This document shows, one piece after another, positions 1 to 10,069 of a stretch of 64,000 bases of DNA. The stretch's first letter is position 1, and each line of letters begins with the position of its first letter. The stretch covers positions 48,057,486 to 48,121,485 of the forward strand of contig NC_059471.1 of NCBI RefSeq assembly GCF_018139145.2. Reading direction: 5' to 3'. The stretch comes from Gymnogyps californianus. Its lineage: Eukaryota; Chordata; Aves; Accipitriformes; Cathartidae. The translations under genes and the position numbers were made by a program. The notes beneath the pieces are model-generated. The model did no database searches. It saw only the letters and a program-made list of their open reading frames with translations, and was not told the origin of the DNA.

Positions 1-3000
1 GTCTCTTTTATAGCTGAGGCAATACAGACAGCTGTTCCATTTATTTCAAATGCTCCTTGTTTCTGGAGTAATCATTTAGAGCTGGTAGCTGAACCTCCGA
101 GCAGAGTTTGCTTGACTTCTTAAATAGGGATGAAAACCCAGAGTCTGGAGATTGACAGGAACTTTTCTGGTAGTTCTGGTTAATTAATTTAAATTTTCTT
201 ATTATTCTTTCCTTTATCTTGCAGCCAGACAGTCTTCCCGCAGGAACTGAGGAAAAATAATAAAACAATTTGTAAAAGCCTGCCTCAAAACTAAATCTTA
301 ATGTGCAGTGTAATCTCTCCGTGGGTGAGGAGTTTGTTTTTTGCCTTGACCAGCCTATATTGCTGCCAGTTCGGTGACTCCAGAATTTGTGAGTCACATC
401 TTGATCTGTAAAGGAGCTGGGGCATGTGCATCATCATATGTTGCGCTTGCCTTTCCCGTTGCTACTGTTGGCGAGTGTTGCCAATTTCATTAGCGTGGCT
501 AACGGTTCTAATTTACTTCTGGTTTATATTGGCTTCAGTGAAAGCAGATATAATAACCCTTCACTTTAGGTGGCACCAGTAGAACTAGATTTGCCATGCC
601 ACAGAACAGCCAAAAGAAATACAGTTATTTCTGGGAAACAGACTTATTTACATGTTATATTCTTGTTAGTGCTATATTGTCATAGCTGTCTGTATACTTA
701 ACAGGCTTGGACACAAAAGATCTGGAGAAGGATTGTAAAAGAAGCAGGGAAAAGTGGAACAAAATAAGTGAAGTACTGGAAATAGCAGAGAAAACCAACA
801 ATTGATACTTACTGAAACACAAAATTGAGACGAGAGTACTGAAGAGAAAAGCATTGGTAGCATAAAAGAAGGAATTGAATGTGATCAAAATCAGGCCCTG
901 TACATTAAAAAAAAAACCAACCAAACAACAAACAAACAGAGAATGGTAAGCACTATAAATAGATGCATTCTGGCCGCTCCAGGTGTGTGTGGACCCTGCT
1001 CTCTGCAAACAGCCAAAGCTGGCTCGTGGCATCTATAAAAACCACAACTGGACCCCTCGCTTTCCTTGTCACTGGGACTTTTGTTCCTATTATATCTGGG
1101 TAGTAATTATGTATAAACAAAAAATACATATAATGTATACATATTAATGTATTAATGTAGATTACTTTTTCAGGATCAGGAATGGAAAGTACCAGATGAA
1201 TCTTTTACAACATTAGTGAAAGAAAGTCACAGGAGGGCCAAGTGTTTCCAGAGCACACCTGTGTGATGTTAATCAAAATGTTAGTCCCTAAAAGGGAGAG
1301 AGCAAAGGACTGAGCTTAAGACACTTAAGACATTGGAGAAACGTTGAAAACTGCTGGGCCCTGCCAATCTCGGAAGACACCACAAAAACTGTAATCTTGG
1401 CTTGTGAGATAGGGGTTATGGGAAAGCTAAAACATGTAAAGATTGATAAATAAGCATATATGTTTTAAAAATTTGTCTGAAATAAACCCAAATTACAGCC
1501 TATACTGAATTTGTAAATCTGCAGTGCATACTGAAGAAATGTTAGAGGGAAATTATGTTCTTCATTCATTGGCAAACTGGCAGAAGAAGAGATTAATCAC
1601 TATCATTTTCTTCAGTAATTTCAAGGGGTGTGGAGAAGGCTCTCAGAACAATTCAAATATCTGAATTGCAGAGCACCAAGTGAAAGGAGACAATTGCAGC
1701 TGATTTCTGTGAACTATTGCCCAACGGCAAAATATCTTTTCTTTTTGAGGAACGCATATTCCAGCTATCCGCTGCTGGCATTTTGTCATCTACTTCATCG
1801 GATGCTGTGCTTCCTGTTTTGGATCATATACTGAGCACATGTGGTAACTAACTTTTATCAAATCTGACAGCAGACCACTGTTTGATAGACTAGTTTCTGA
1901 AAAATTTGTGGAACTTTTTGGACTTAAACACATGGAAGTTCAAACCCAGTTGGCCACCCTCCAGTGGGCTTTATGCAAAACTACTCTGGTTGAAGATTAT
2001 TAAGAGCATTCTCTTAGAAATATCTCTAAATCAATTTTGAGACATTACATGTCCATAGCTTGTCTTGCTATAGGGAAATTGTCTGGAAAGTTTAATTTCT
2101 TGAAGGCAAGTAAAGATGGCTTTTCCAGATATCAAGCAGAGGAAGCCTGATTGTGACATCTCCATAAATGCTCAGGCCACGGCTGCCAATTTTAAAGCCA
2201 AGAAATGCTCTATAAAAGAGGGGTGACAAAAACTGTCTTCGGAAACTCTGGGTTCAGTGTCTGGCTGGGAGAATATGAATCCTAAAAAGACATGACTCTA
2301 TTTCTACACAATTTCCAGTCATCAGAGGAAAACCCTATGGAATTTAAAGAGAATATTCACCTTTCAATCAAGTCATCAATTTCTAAAGCAGAGATGTAAT
2401 CCTGTGTTGAATTTTATTGGATGGCTTACAGACTTTCAGAAAGGATCTAATTCTAAATTAATTTCTACAGAACATTTCTCTACATCTTTATTGGCTTCAT
2501 CTCTATTATATTCTATGGGATTTTCCACATGGATGAGGAAAAGCCCTTTATTGCCTGAAACAAGGGAAACTTGCCCATTTAAAGCCATGGGGTGAGGGTA
2601 TGTGTGTATGGCACAGTTCAGTGTCATGCAGAGACACTGGAAGCCACCCCGGATAATCTTGCTGGGTTATGGGAAGCATTATAGCTATATTAACACAGGA
2701 CTCCACCCAGGCTCATATCGTTTGCTTCTCAGCTGAGCTTATTAGCCTATAGAAGGTGCTGTACTGATGCAAAGAGTTTTTTGGCGGTTCCACAGTAACC
2801 TATTTAGATTTCACTTGGCCTTTTTGGGGCATCACATCCTGTTAAGCAGACTGCTCAAAAGTGGCTGGAAGGAAGAAAACACTTGCATGAGAGATGACTC
2901 ATCCAATGTAAGTTCAATTCACTGCATCCCCTATGGAAGGTGTCAACAAATGGGAACGCCAAATGCAATTATTTACTGTTGATCCTGATCTTAGAGATTA

Positions 3001-5267
3001 TCTTCCAAGAAATAAGCAGACTAATGTACAGCGAGGAGGAGGAAAGTGTTTCTAGTGTGGTTGAATAGGTTAGCCACAGGCCTAGTGATCTGATCTAAGG
3101 CACTTGAGCTGAAGTTTTCAAATGCCTCTGCCTTCCCACTTGTGCACTTTAACACAGTGAGAAACTAGTTCTTTCAAAGCACATATGAATCTGATCCCAG
3201 ACTATGTCTGGGATTTTATAATAAAGGTTTAGAGCTTCCTAGAATGTACTTAGAATGAACGCTACATACCATAATTCACACCATTTTGTGGTGATTTTTA
3301 TTATTCTGAGGGCAGTCTCCCTATATCATACAGCTTATGATTTCCAGTAATAACAAAAGATTTTTTTTTTTTTTGCAAGTGGCCAGCTGTTTTATCTGTA
3401 CAATGATAACTGCAATTTCAATTTAAAAATTCACCCCCTTTGCAAGAGCCAGGAATTTCGTTCGCCACATGTGTCTGGATTCCTTTACATTATCCTAACA
3501 CACACACAATTGTCAAGCTAGACTTTGACAATGAAATTAGTGTCATGGATAAAAAAAATAAGAGCTTTAGCCTCTAGGTGCACCTGTTTACAGCAACTAG
3601 GCAGGCTCAGTCGGGGGGGTGTGTGTGTCAGTCTACCACTGCAGCTGTTCCATTACCATAAAACCCATAGTATTTATTAAGTTTTAAGCCTTTCTGAACT
3701 CCATAACTTTGCCTTACAAAGGGAGGCTGTAATGGTATGTCTGGACTGTGATAATAGTTCAGATAAAGATCCAGCATGTGACTCCTAATGACAGCATTAA
3801 GTCTATTGGAAGGAACTATATCAAACTATATGCAGTAAAGCAGACAGCAAATATGAACCATGAAGAATTAATGATTAACTACTCGCTGCATGCTTCACTG
3901 GGAACAGCACTGCCATTGAAGGAGTCTGCAAACTCTGCGGAAGAAGTTAACTCACAAACTGGAGTTACACAACAAGGTAAAAATCACAAATGCACTGCTT
4001 AAACTTTGGGTGTGTTTTTCACTGCAAGAAAGTTATTTCCTTTGCAAATAAATGTCATGTTTTGTTCATGTCCCCAGTCCTGCAGCTGATTCTATATATG
4101 GACAGGACAGCCCTGTACCTTCAACAGACTCCCCCCACACACACTGAATTTAATGGCAGCCCCAGGCGTGTCCACATGGATTCAGCTAAGGCGTAGGAGT
4201 TCCAGTTATGACAAACAACCAAACTCTTAGACTCTGTATTACATCTTCATTATTCTTTAAAGACTGCTTGTGGTTTTTCTTTTTCTAGGAGAAAGTTGTG
4301 TGGGATTACACTCGTTAATCTTTGTGCATTCTGTAATTTCAGCAACGTGTAACATTTGAAAGCTGACTTTGGAGGTGCTGCCTTGTAAATGACTTCTGTG
4401 TTAATATCCACAGCTTCAAACTAACATCACTGAGAGAACAGGCTGGAAACCCTGGAGAATCCAATGCCATGGCTACTGACAGGCTGTGAAGATGACATCC
4501 GTCTCCCTCCATTCCTGGCATATAGGAATTGCTGCCTTGCAACTGCTCTCTTACTTCTGTGCAACGTACAAGTCTTGGCTCCTGCTGCCCTGGGAGTTCA
4601 GTGGGAGCTGGAAAAAATGGGCACGAGCACCTGCCTCTCTCCCAGAGATGAAATCCTGCTGTCAGCTGGTGTGTTGTGGGTCACCACTGTCCATGTCAAC
4701 AGATTGAGAGCCAGCCTACTCTGCTGCAGTGCAGGATAGTGGTGCGCTGGGCACCTGCCTGGCCTGTGAGGCCCCAGGTCTGCACATCCCCAAAGGCACG
4801 CTGCAGCCAAAATCCTGACCTGCCTTCCCACCCTGAGTGCCAGGGATGCACAAGTGAGGAGCGGTGCTGTACGAAGCTCTTTCTGTAATCAATGGAGGAA
4901 AGCAGACAACCCCAAAGGTCAATTCAGCCTGCTTCAGATTTAAATTGCCTAACTGTAGAAGACTGCATTGACAGTGTGAAATGATGAGGCTCCAACCTTA
5001 AGGCTTGCTAGAAGTGCATGGTTGTTTACCTAAGTCAAGTGCCAAGTACAGAAATTATGTTTATGCCAATACAGTTCTATTTATGGCACTTCTATTTATC
5101 TTGCAATCGTGAATGGGCCTAATGAAAATGAGGATGAGCTCCAGCATATTGAGGAAAGTAGGTTATGATGTTCTCTTCCTAAAACTACAGAAAATTTTCA
5201 GTGTTAAACAAAAAGTACTTAATGGTTTGGGTCAGTGTTTTGGCCCTGACTGGTGCAACGCTTGATT

Positions 5268-5284
5268 GCTCCACCTCCTGGCAC
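5268..5284 (-). promoter_or_regulatory. Candidate CTCF-like site
   Basis: Read on the minus strand the site is GTGCCAGGAGGTGGAGC. It carries the CCA-N-N-AGGTGG core that resembles the known CTCF consensus. It lies about 150 bp from the edge of the solo LTR. A second similar site lies on the other side of that LTR. This is motif resemblance only; occupancy cannot be judged from sequence. Confidence 0.25.
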
Positions 5285-5426
5285 TGTATCCCATCACTTT
5301 ATAACCAGCAGAGTGCATGCTGATTCCATTTATATTCTTGCAATGGCTTTTACATTTGTTTTCTGCTGCTAGATCAGCGGGAATTTGAAGGACTCTGAAT
5401 TAGTTATTCAGGTATGAACACCTTAA

Positions 5427-5431
5427 CCTCC
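5427..5431. repeat. Left target-site duplication of the solo LTR
   Basis: CCTCC immediately precedes the TG terminus of the LTR. The right flank at 6,264-6,268 reads GCTCC, a four-out-of-five match. A duplication of about five bases is usual for integration of ERVL- and ERVK-type elements, so this supports the proposed LTR boundaries. Confidence 0.5.
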
Positions 5432-5618
5432 TGTGGTGAGCTGACCTTGGCCGGCTGCCAGACACCCACCCAGCCGCTCTCTCACTCCCCCTCCTCAACA
5501 GGACAAGGGGAGAAAATAATAGGATGGAAAAGCTCATGGGCTGAGATAAGGACAGGGAGATCACTCACCAATTATTGTTACGGGCAAAACAGACTCTACA
5601 CGGAGAAAATTAATTTAA

Positions 5619-5624
5619 TTTATT
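5619..5624 (-). terminator. LTR polyadenylation signal
   Basis: TTTATT on the plus strand is AATAAA on the minus strand. It lies downstream of the TATA-like element in LTR orientation, as expected for the R/U5 boundary of a retroviral LTR. Confidence 0.5.
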
Positions 5625-6071
5625 GTCAGTTAAAATAGAGTAAGATGGTGAGAAACAAAGACTAAAACTAATACACCTTCCCCCTCCTCGCCTTCTTCCC
5701 AGGCTCAACTTCATTCCTTCATTTCCCAGCTCCTCTGCCTCCTCCCCCAGGAGTGGTGTAGGGGCATGGGGAACAGAGGCTGGGGTCAGTCCATAACAGC
5801 TCCTCTCTGCCACTCCTTCCTCCTCACACTTTTCCCTTCCTCCAGCATGGGTCCTTCCCATGGGCTGCAGTTCCTTTCCAGAGCCTGCTCTTGTGTGGTG
5901 CAGGGAAATACCTGCTCCACCCTGGTCTCCTTCAGGGGCTGGCTGCAGGGGAATCTCTGCTCTGGCATCTGGAGCACCTCCTCCCTTCCTCTGACCTTGA
6001 TGTTCCCTCTGTTGTTTCTCACTCTTTTTGTTCCCTTCTCCACTCTCTGTCCTGTGTTTCTTTTGCCCTTT

Positions 6072-6081
6072 CTTAAACACA
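6072..6081 (-). promoter_or_regulatory. TATA-like element of the LTR
   Basis: On the minus strand this reads TGTGTTTAAG, the position where related avian LTRs carry a TATTTAAG-type TATA box. It would direct transcription toward lower coordinates. The copy is degraded, so activity is doubtful. Confidence 0.35.
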
Positions 6082-6263
6082 TATTCCCCAAGGCACCACC
6101 ATCTTGGCTGAGGGGCTCAGCCATGCCCTGTGGTGGGTCTGTTGGAGCCAGCTGGAGTCGGTTGGAGCCGGCTGTGTCCGGCACAGGGCAGCCCCGGCCT
6201 CTCCTCACAGAGGCCACCCTGCAGCCCTCTACTGCCAGCGCCTGGACACCTGCACCCAGTACA

Positions 6264-6268
6264 GCTCC
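6264..6268. repeat. Right target-site duplication of the solo LTR
   Basis: GCTCC directly follows the CA terminus and pairs with CCTCC at 5,427-5,431, with one mismatch. Confidence 0.5.
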
Positions 6269-6357
6269 ACAGAGGCCCAGATCCATAGGAAGATTTACTC
6301 TTTTCTGTCTCGTCTGATCTAAACATTGCAGGCAATTTTATCAATATGCAAATTCAC

Positions 6358-6376
6358 AGTCACAAGAGGGAACTCT
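6358..6376 (+). promoter_or_regulatory. Candidate CTCF-like site
   Basis: The sequence GTCACAAGAGGGAACTCTC resembles the CTCF core (C-A-N-N-AGAGGG). The site lies about 95 bp beyond the right edge of the solo LTR and points the opposite way to the site at 5,268-5,284. A very similar 15-base string recurs at 60,562-60,580. This is inference from motif only. Confidence 0.25.
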
Positions 6377-6821
6377 CTCGCCTATTTTATTCATCCAAAA
6401 GTCAGGTCTCTAGTCTCCGGTTACTGATCAGGGTCCCTCTACGGTCAGCGGAGACAGACAGGTACCTTCAGATGCATGTTCAGTACGTCCTAAACTATGG
6501 ATGGATGGATGGGCTAGACATCCCTTCAGCAGGCTTGTCCCTCTCCACTGGCTACGGAGGTAGACGAGACAAGATACTATTTCCTTCTTTCTCTTTTCTG
6601 GTGGCTGCTGGGTGTCTACTCTAGAACAACATGTTTCTCTGCCTTTCAGAGAGGAAACAGCCTTTCCTACATGACAATCTGATTTTAGTGCTCTGTGGAT
6701 CAAACAGCTTCTAGAATTTCGCTATCATGGCAGTCCAGCATCTCGTTATGGAGATATCACAGCCCAGTACCACAGCAGGACTTCACGAAGTTTCATGCAA
6801 GTTTTGGAGTCTTTGGGTCTT

Positions 6822-6892
6822 GGGTATGTGCATGCATGTGTGTGTGTGTGCGTGCATACATAGGGGTGCGTGTGAGTGTGTGTGCATACACT
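6822..6892. repeat. GT-rich microsatellite, interrupted
   Basis: Alternating TG dinucleotides are broken by CATGCA, GTGCGTGCATACA and similar spacers. It is an impure (TG)n tract of about 70 bp, likely length-polymorphic but degenerate. Confidence 0.75.
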
Positions 6893-7524
6893 GCTAGAGG
6901 GAAAAGGTTAGGGGGTGGCTTTGAGTGTAAAAGACCTGTGATCATCTACCCTGGTCAACGAATAACTCTTTGGCTCTGTTTTGGACCGCTCCAACTAGCT
7001 GTCTCCAAGACAGATCTTCTCAGGAGGGCCCAAGCCAATCAGTGCCAAATGACTTTGATTTAGCAGCAGAGACACAGCTATTGCCTGTGCTATAGCAACA
7101 TTAGATTACTGTGTGTTGAATGGGCCCAAGGTACAAATAAAGTATTAGGTTTCAAGGAAGAAGTTAGGAAGTGTTTTTAAAAATAAGGATGTGGAATGAT
7201 GACTCTATGGGAGAGGTCCAATTTCTCAAACAAAGGCATTTGGAGCCATTTGAGATGCCCTGAGGTACCAAACATGTCCACCCAGTGCCGGGAAACACAG
7301 CACAGAGCCTATGGGGGATTTGCTTCTGGCACAGAAGTCAGGCACCCACTGGGCTATCCTGCGGTGCCTACAGCCACAACAGGGCCGTATGTTTAGGCAA
7401 CCATATCATACACTTATTCATTAATCACAGGCTTACACATTTTCTTTAAGGAATTAATTTCGAAATCTGTTTTTTCTTTTCTTCTTTTTCTATTTAGCTA
7501 TTTAGGGAATTATGATATCCTTGC

Positions 7525-7583
7525 TGAAAATGAGTAGCACTTTATGTTATGAGTAGACATTAGTTTCAGTATTATTTACCCCA
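7525..7583. repeat. Fragment of ancient palindromic (MITE-like) repeat
   Basis: The run ATGAGTAGCACTTTA, then ATGAGTAGACATTAGTTTCAG and ATTATTTACCCC, resembles an old amniote repeat. I recall its consensus as an ATGAGTAGTACTTTACTCC stretch followed by TAGTCCCATTGACTTCA and its mirror. Similar fragments occur at 20,491-20,572 and 50,803-50,860. Family and class (possibly a hAT-like MITE) are from memory and unconfirmed. Confidence 0.4.
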
Positions 7584-9807
7584 GTGACAACTCTGCTGAT
7601 GAATGTGAGAATGGCAAAACCAGGACAAACATGAATGTATGAGAAAGGGGAACCATTCCTAATAGTCACCATTAATTTGAATTCTTTTTATTTGGAAAGG
7701 AATTCCTTTGGTTTTTTTGTTGTTTTTTTTTTTTTAAAAGAATTTGGAATCAGCTAAATCTTTCTCCAACCTGCTTTTTAAATTAATCATTGCTTTGCAT
7801 TCTCCAGTTTTATAAATTAAAAAAAAATCATCCTTGCATTTCAAAACCACATTTTCTTTTAATTTAGTGGCTGCTTTCCAAAGCAGGAAGTTAAGAAAAT
7901 AAAGCAACTTTATAGCCAGAGTAAGATAAATAGTACTGTCCTTAGAGGGAACACTATTTATACTCCCTTTGTATTTAGATTTCCTATTCTGTTCTCTTCC
8001 CCATTCCACTGACTGTAATTAAAATCATAGCTTCTGAAGTAATTTTACATTTCCTTTCCAGTGCTAATGCTGTTTTACCCCCTACAGAAATTATAATGGT
8101 GTGATTGCTAGTGTAGGCAAGCTAAAAAGGACAGCTAACACTTTAATCTCTGCCATTTAAACCTGTTCTTTGTAGGTGGGTCATTATGATGAAATAGGTG
8201 ATGGTTTCACAAATGTCTTATCATTAGTAGAGTCTTGATGTTGCACATGTTCTAATAATTACATTGCTGTGCAAAAATACTCATCTTTCTGAACGTGGGT
8301 CCTCTTCTCAGAAGAAGGGGAGGTGACCTGGGTTTCAGCTGGGGTGGAGTCACACAGCATTTACATTGGCTCTTTTTTCAGTCTGTATAGAGAAACATAT
8401 GCTTAGGGTGCTTGGTTTGTCTTCTGGAGCTCTTCATAGGCACATATGCCTCTTCACTGAGAGTAGAGGGAAACAGGTTGCATCATTTATCAGGACTGTA
8501 TTGCTCACTTATGGTGATACACATCAGGTGTAGGCACATATGCCCTAGAGCTGGGTGCTTAAATTAGCCATCGTAGACCTGGATATAGGCTATTATATAA
8601 AAGTGGTGCTATCATCGTCATCATCATCAGCTTAGCAAAGAAAAACCTGGAAATAATTCTTGCTCATGGACTCCAAGTAGCTGGGATCAGATAAGGGACA
8701 AAGAGAGGAAGTGTTTCAGGGACACCCTTGTCCTCAGTGGCTGTATCTAGGCAGCAAAATGCGTTTGTCCCAGTTGATGCAAAATAGCCGTGTCGCTGTA
8801 GCCGGGGCTGTAACGGTGGTGGCACTGGGGCAGCAGCCGTGGGCAGCCCTGTGGGCTGGTGGGAGTGATCCCCGAATTTTGTCTCCCCAGGATGGCTCAC
8901 AAGTCCGGTGTCACAGAGAACTAGTTGCTTCGTTTAAAAGAAAGCCAGAGAGCTAATTAGTGCTTATGAATTAGCTTAGGGACATTAGATAATGGGGAGT
9001 GTATGGGGGGGTGCCAAGATATCTGGCAGTGTAAGAATAACTATTATTTCCTAAGTTATTTCCCTGTATGAATAATGTGCTGGCTGTGGTAGAGTCATCC
9101 TGAGACACCTGTCCTGCACCGACTACCTAGGTTAAGCCTAACAGAGGGCCTGGATTTAACCGTAGGTGCAGTTTCGGCACCGGAGTCCTTTAATGAATCT
9201 AATTATGAAGGCATTCATAATGTGGTATCATTTGTATGTGGTGCTGGGCAGGAACTTCATGGGACTGAAACCCATTAATACAAAATGCACTCATAAAAAA
9301 CAGTGACAGAATTATCCTGCTATCATAAACTCCTATCTTTTGGGACTTACGAGTCACTGAAAGCAAACGGAAAAAACAAACTGAAACAATGCAGTGTTAA
9401 TTGGCAAGGCTTTTTCAGGATGAATAAATGTTCTTTCATACAAATCCAAACAGTGCCAGGCACAGTGGAGGCTGATCCCTATTTAGGATCTACAAGCAAT
9501 ATAGGAAAACTGCACAGTCTGAGGCTGCCTCATCACACTCCTTCGAAGGTGAAATAGAGGTGGCAGAGTTAAATCCCTCAGAATACCGGAGCTCCAGTAA
9601 GAACAAGCACTGCCCAGTGTCGAGCGACATAAAGAAATGCTGATATAAAACAGTGAAACATACCTTTATCCATCCCTTCTCTAAAGCCAGTGACTGGTTT
9701 GAGTAAAGCTCAGTCATACCTAGAGCTTTTCCAAATCGGTAATGTGCGTAAGAGCTGTCTGGCAGATGTGGAATAAATCCAAGACAAATGCAGGACATGC
9801 TGGACGG

Positions 9808-9821
9808 GCTGCACGTGCAGC
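9808..9821. promoter_or_regulatory. 14-bp perfect palindrome centred on an E-box
   Basis: GCTGCACGTGCAGC is self-complementary over all 14 bases and is centred on CACGTG (9,812-9,817). CACGTG is the core recognised by USF, MYC/MAX and CLOCK/BMAL basic helix-loop-helix dimers. It sits in a small G+C-rich patch. No gene is close enough in the window to suggest a target. Confidence 0.3.
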
Positions 9822-10050
9822 ACAAGGGGCAGTGCTCGGGCTGCCTGTCTGCTGCTGCTCCCTGGAGGTGTTAGGTGAAGGTGGGTGGCCAGACAGGGCA
9901 CCTCGGAGGAGACGGGACCAAGCTGTCGTATGGCTGGCGACCCCAGATATAAAGCTTTTATAACTGTGCCAGGGCTACCAGACATCCAGAAGTCACAAAC
10001 AAAACTATAAATGTATCAAAATACGCCTAGAGGGAGCCTCTCAGCAGAAA

Positions 10051-10069
10051 GGGGGGGGGGGGGGGGGGG
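10051..10069 (+). repeat. Poly-G run of 19
   Basis: Nineteen consecutive G residues follow AGCAGAAA and precede CACGTTC. Such a run could fold into G-quadruplexes and is prone to sequencing error, so its exact length is uncertain. Confidence 0.8.

Larger units (their letters stand above)
1..5431. other. Gene-free unique sequence, left end
   Basis: No open frame here exceeds about 125 codons and none shows a recognisable domain or a run of plausible splice sites. Simple tracts include a 14-base T run at 3,361-3,374 and a short G run followed by GT repeats near 3,613-3,628. Between about 4,460 and 4,900 the sequence is clearly richer in G+C, and overlapping short frames open on both strands. 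That is the usual by-product of low stop-codon density, and I see no protein motif in it. The block could be intergenic or intronic. Confidence 0.6.
5432..6263 (-). mobile_element. Solo LTR of an avian endogenous retrovirus
   Basis: This 832-bp block is the long terminal repeat left after recombination removed the body of an old retrovirus copy. On the minus strand it begins TGTACTGGG and ends CACCACA, giving the canonical TG...CA ends. It contains a TATA-like TTTAAG at about 6,072-6,081 and an AATAAA polyadenylation signal at 5,619-5,624, in the order U3-R-U5. Near-direct repeats based on a CTCCAGCATGGGTCC-type unit lie at about 5,840-5,975, as I recall for this avian family. Flanking five-base repeats match at four of five positions. 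The 183-codon plus-strand frame at 5,766-6,317 and the minus-strand frames of 156 and 166 codons overlap this LTR and show no gag, pol or env motif. The exact family name (probably ERVL-type) is not certain. Confidence 0.8.
6269..10050. other. Gene-free unique sequence
   Basis: Short frames only; the longest is 122 codons at 6,695-7,063 and runs through the GT-rich microsatellite. G+C-richer patches with several overlapping short frames lie at about 8,700-8,900 and 9,720-9,960, and no protein family is recognisable in either. A short ATC repeat lies near 8,610-8,628 and T-rich tracts near 7,710-7,735. A fragment of an ancient palindromic repeat is listed separately at 7,525-7,583. Confidence 0.6.

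Noticed and set aside
5766..6317. 183-codon plus-strand frame, the longest in the window, with overlapping minus-strand frames of 156 and 166 codons
   Set aside because: They lie almost wholly within the solo LTR, open on both strands because of G+C-rich composition, and show no gag, pol or env motif.
9445..9490. CAGTGCCAGGCACAGTGGAGG, like the 3' end of MIR
   Set aside because: Match limited to about 15 bases without the MIR core upstream.
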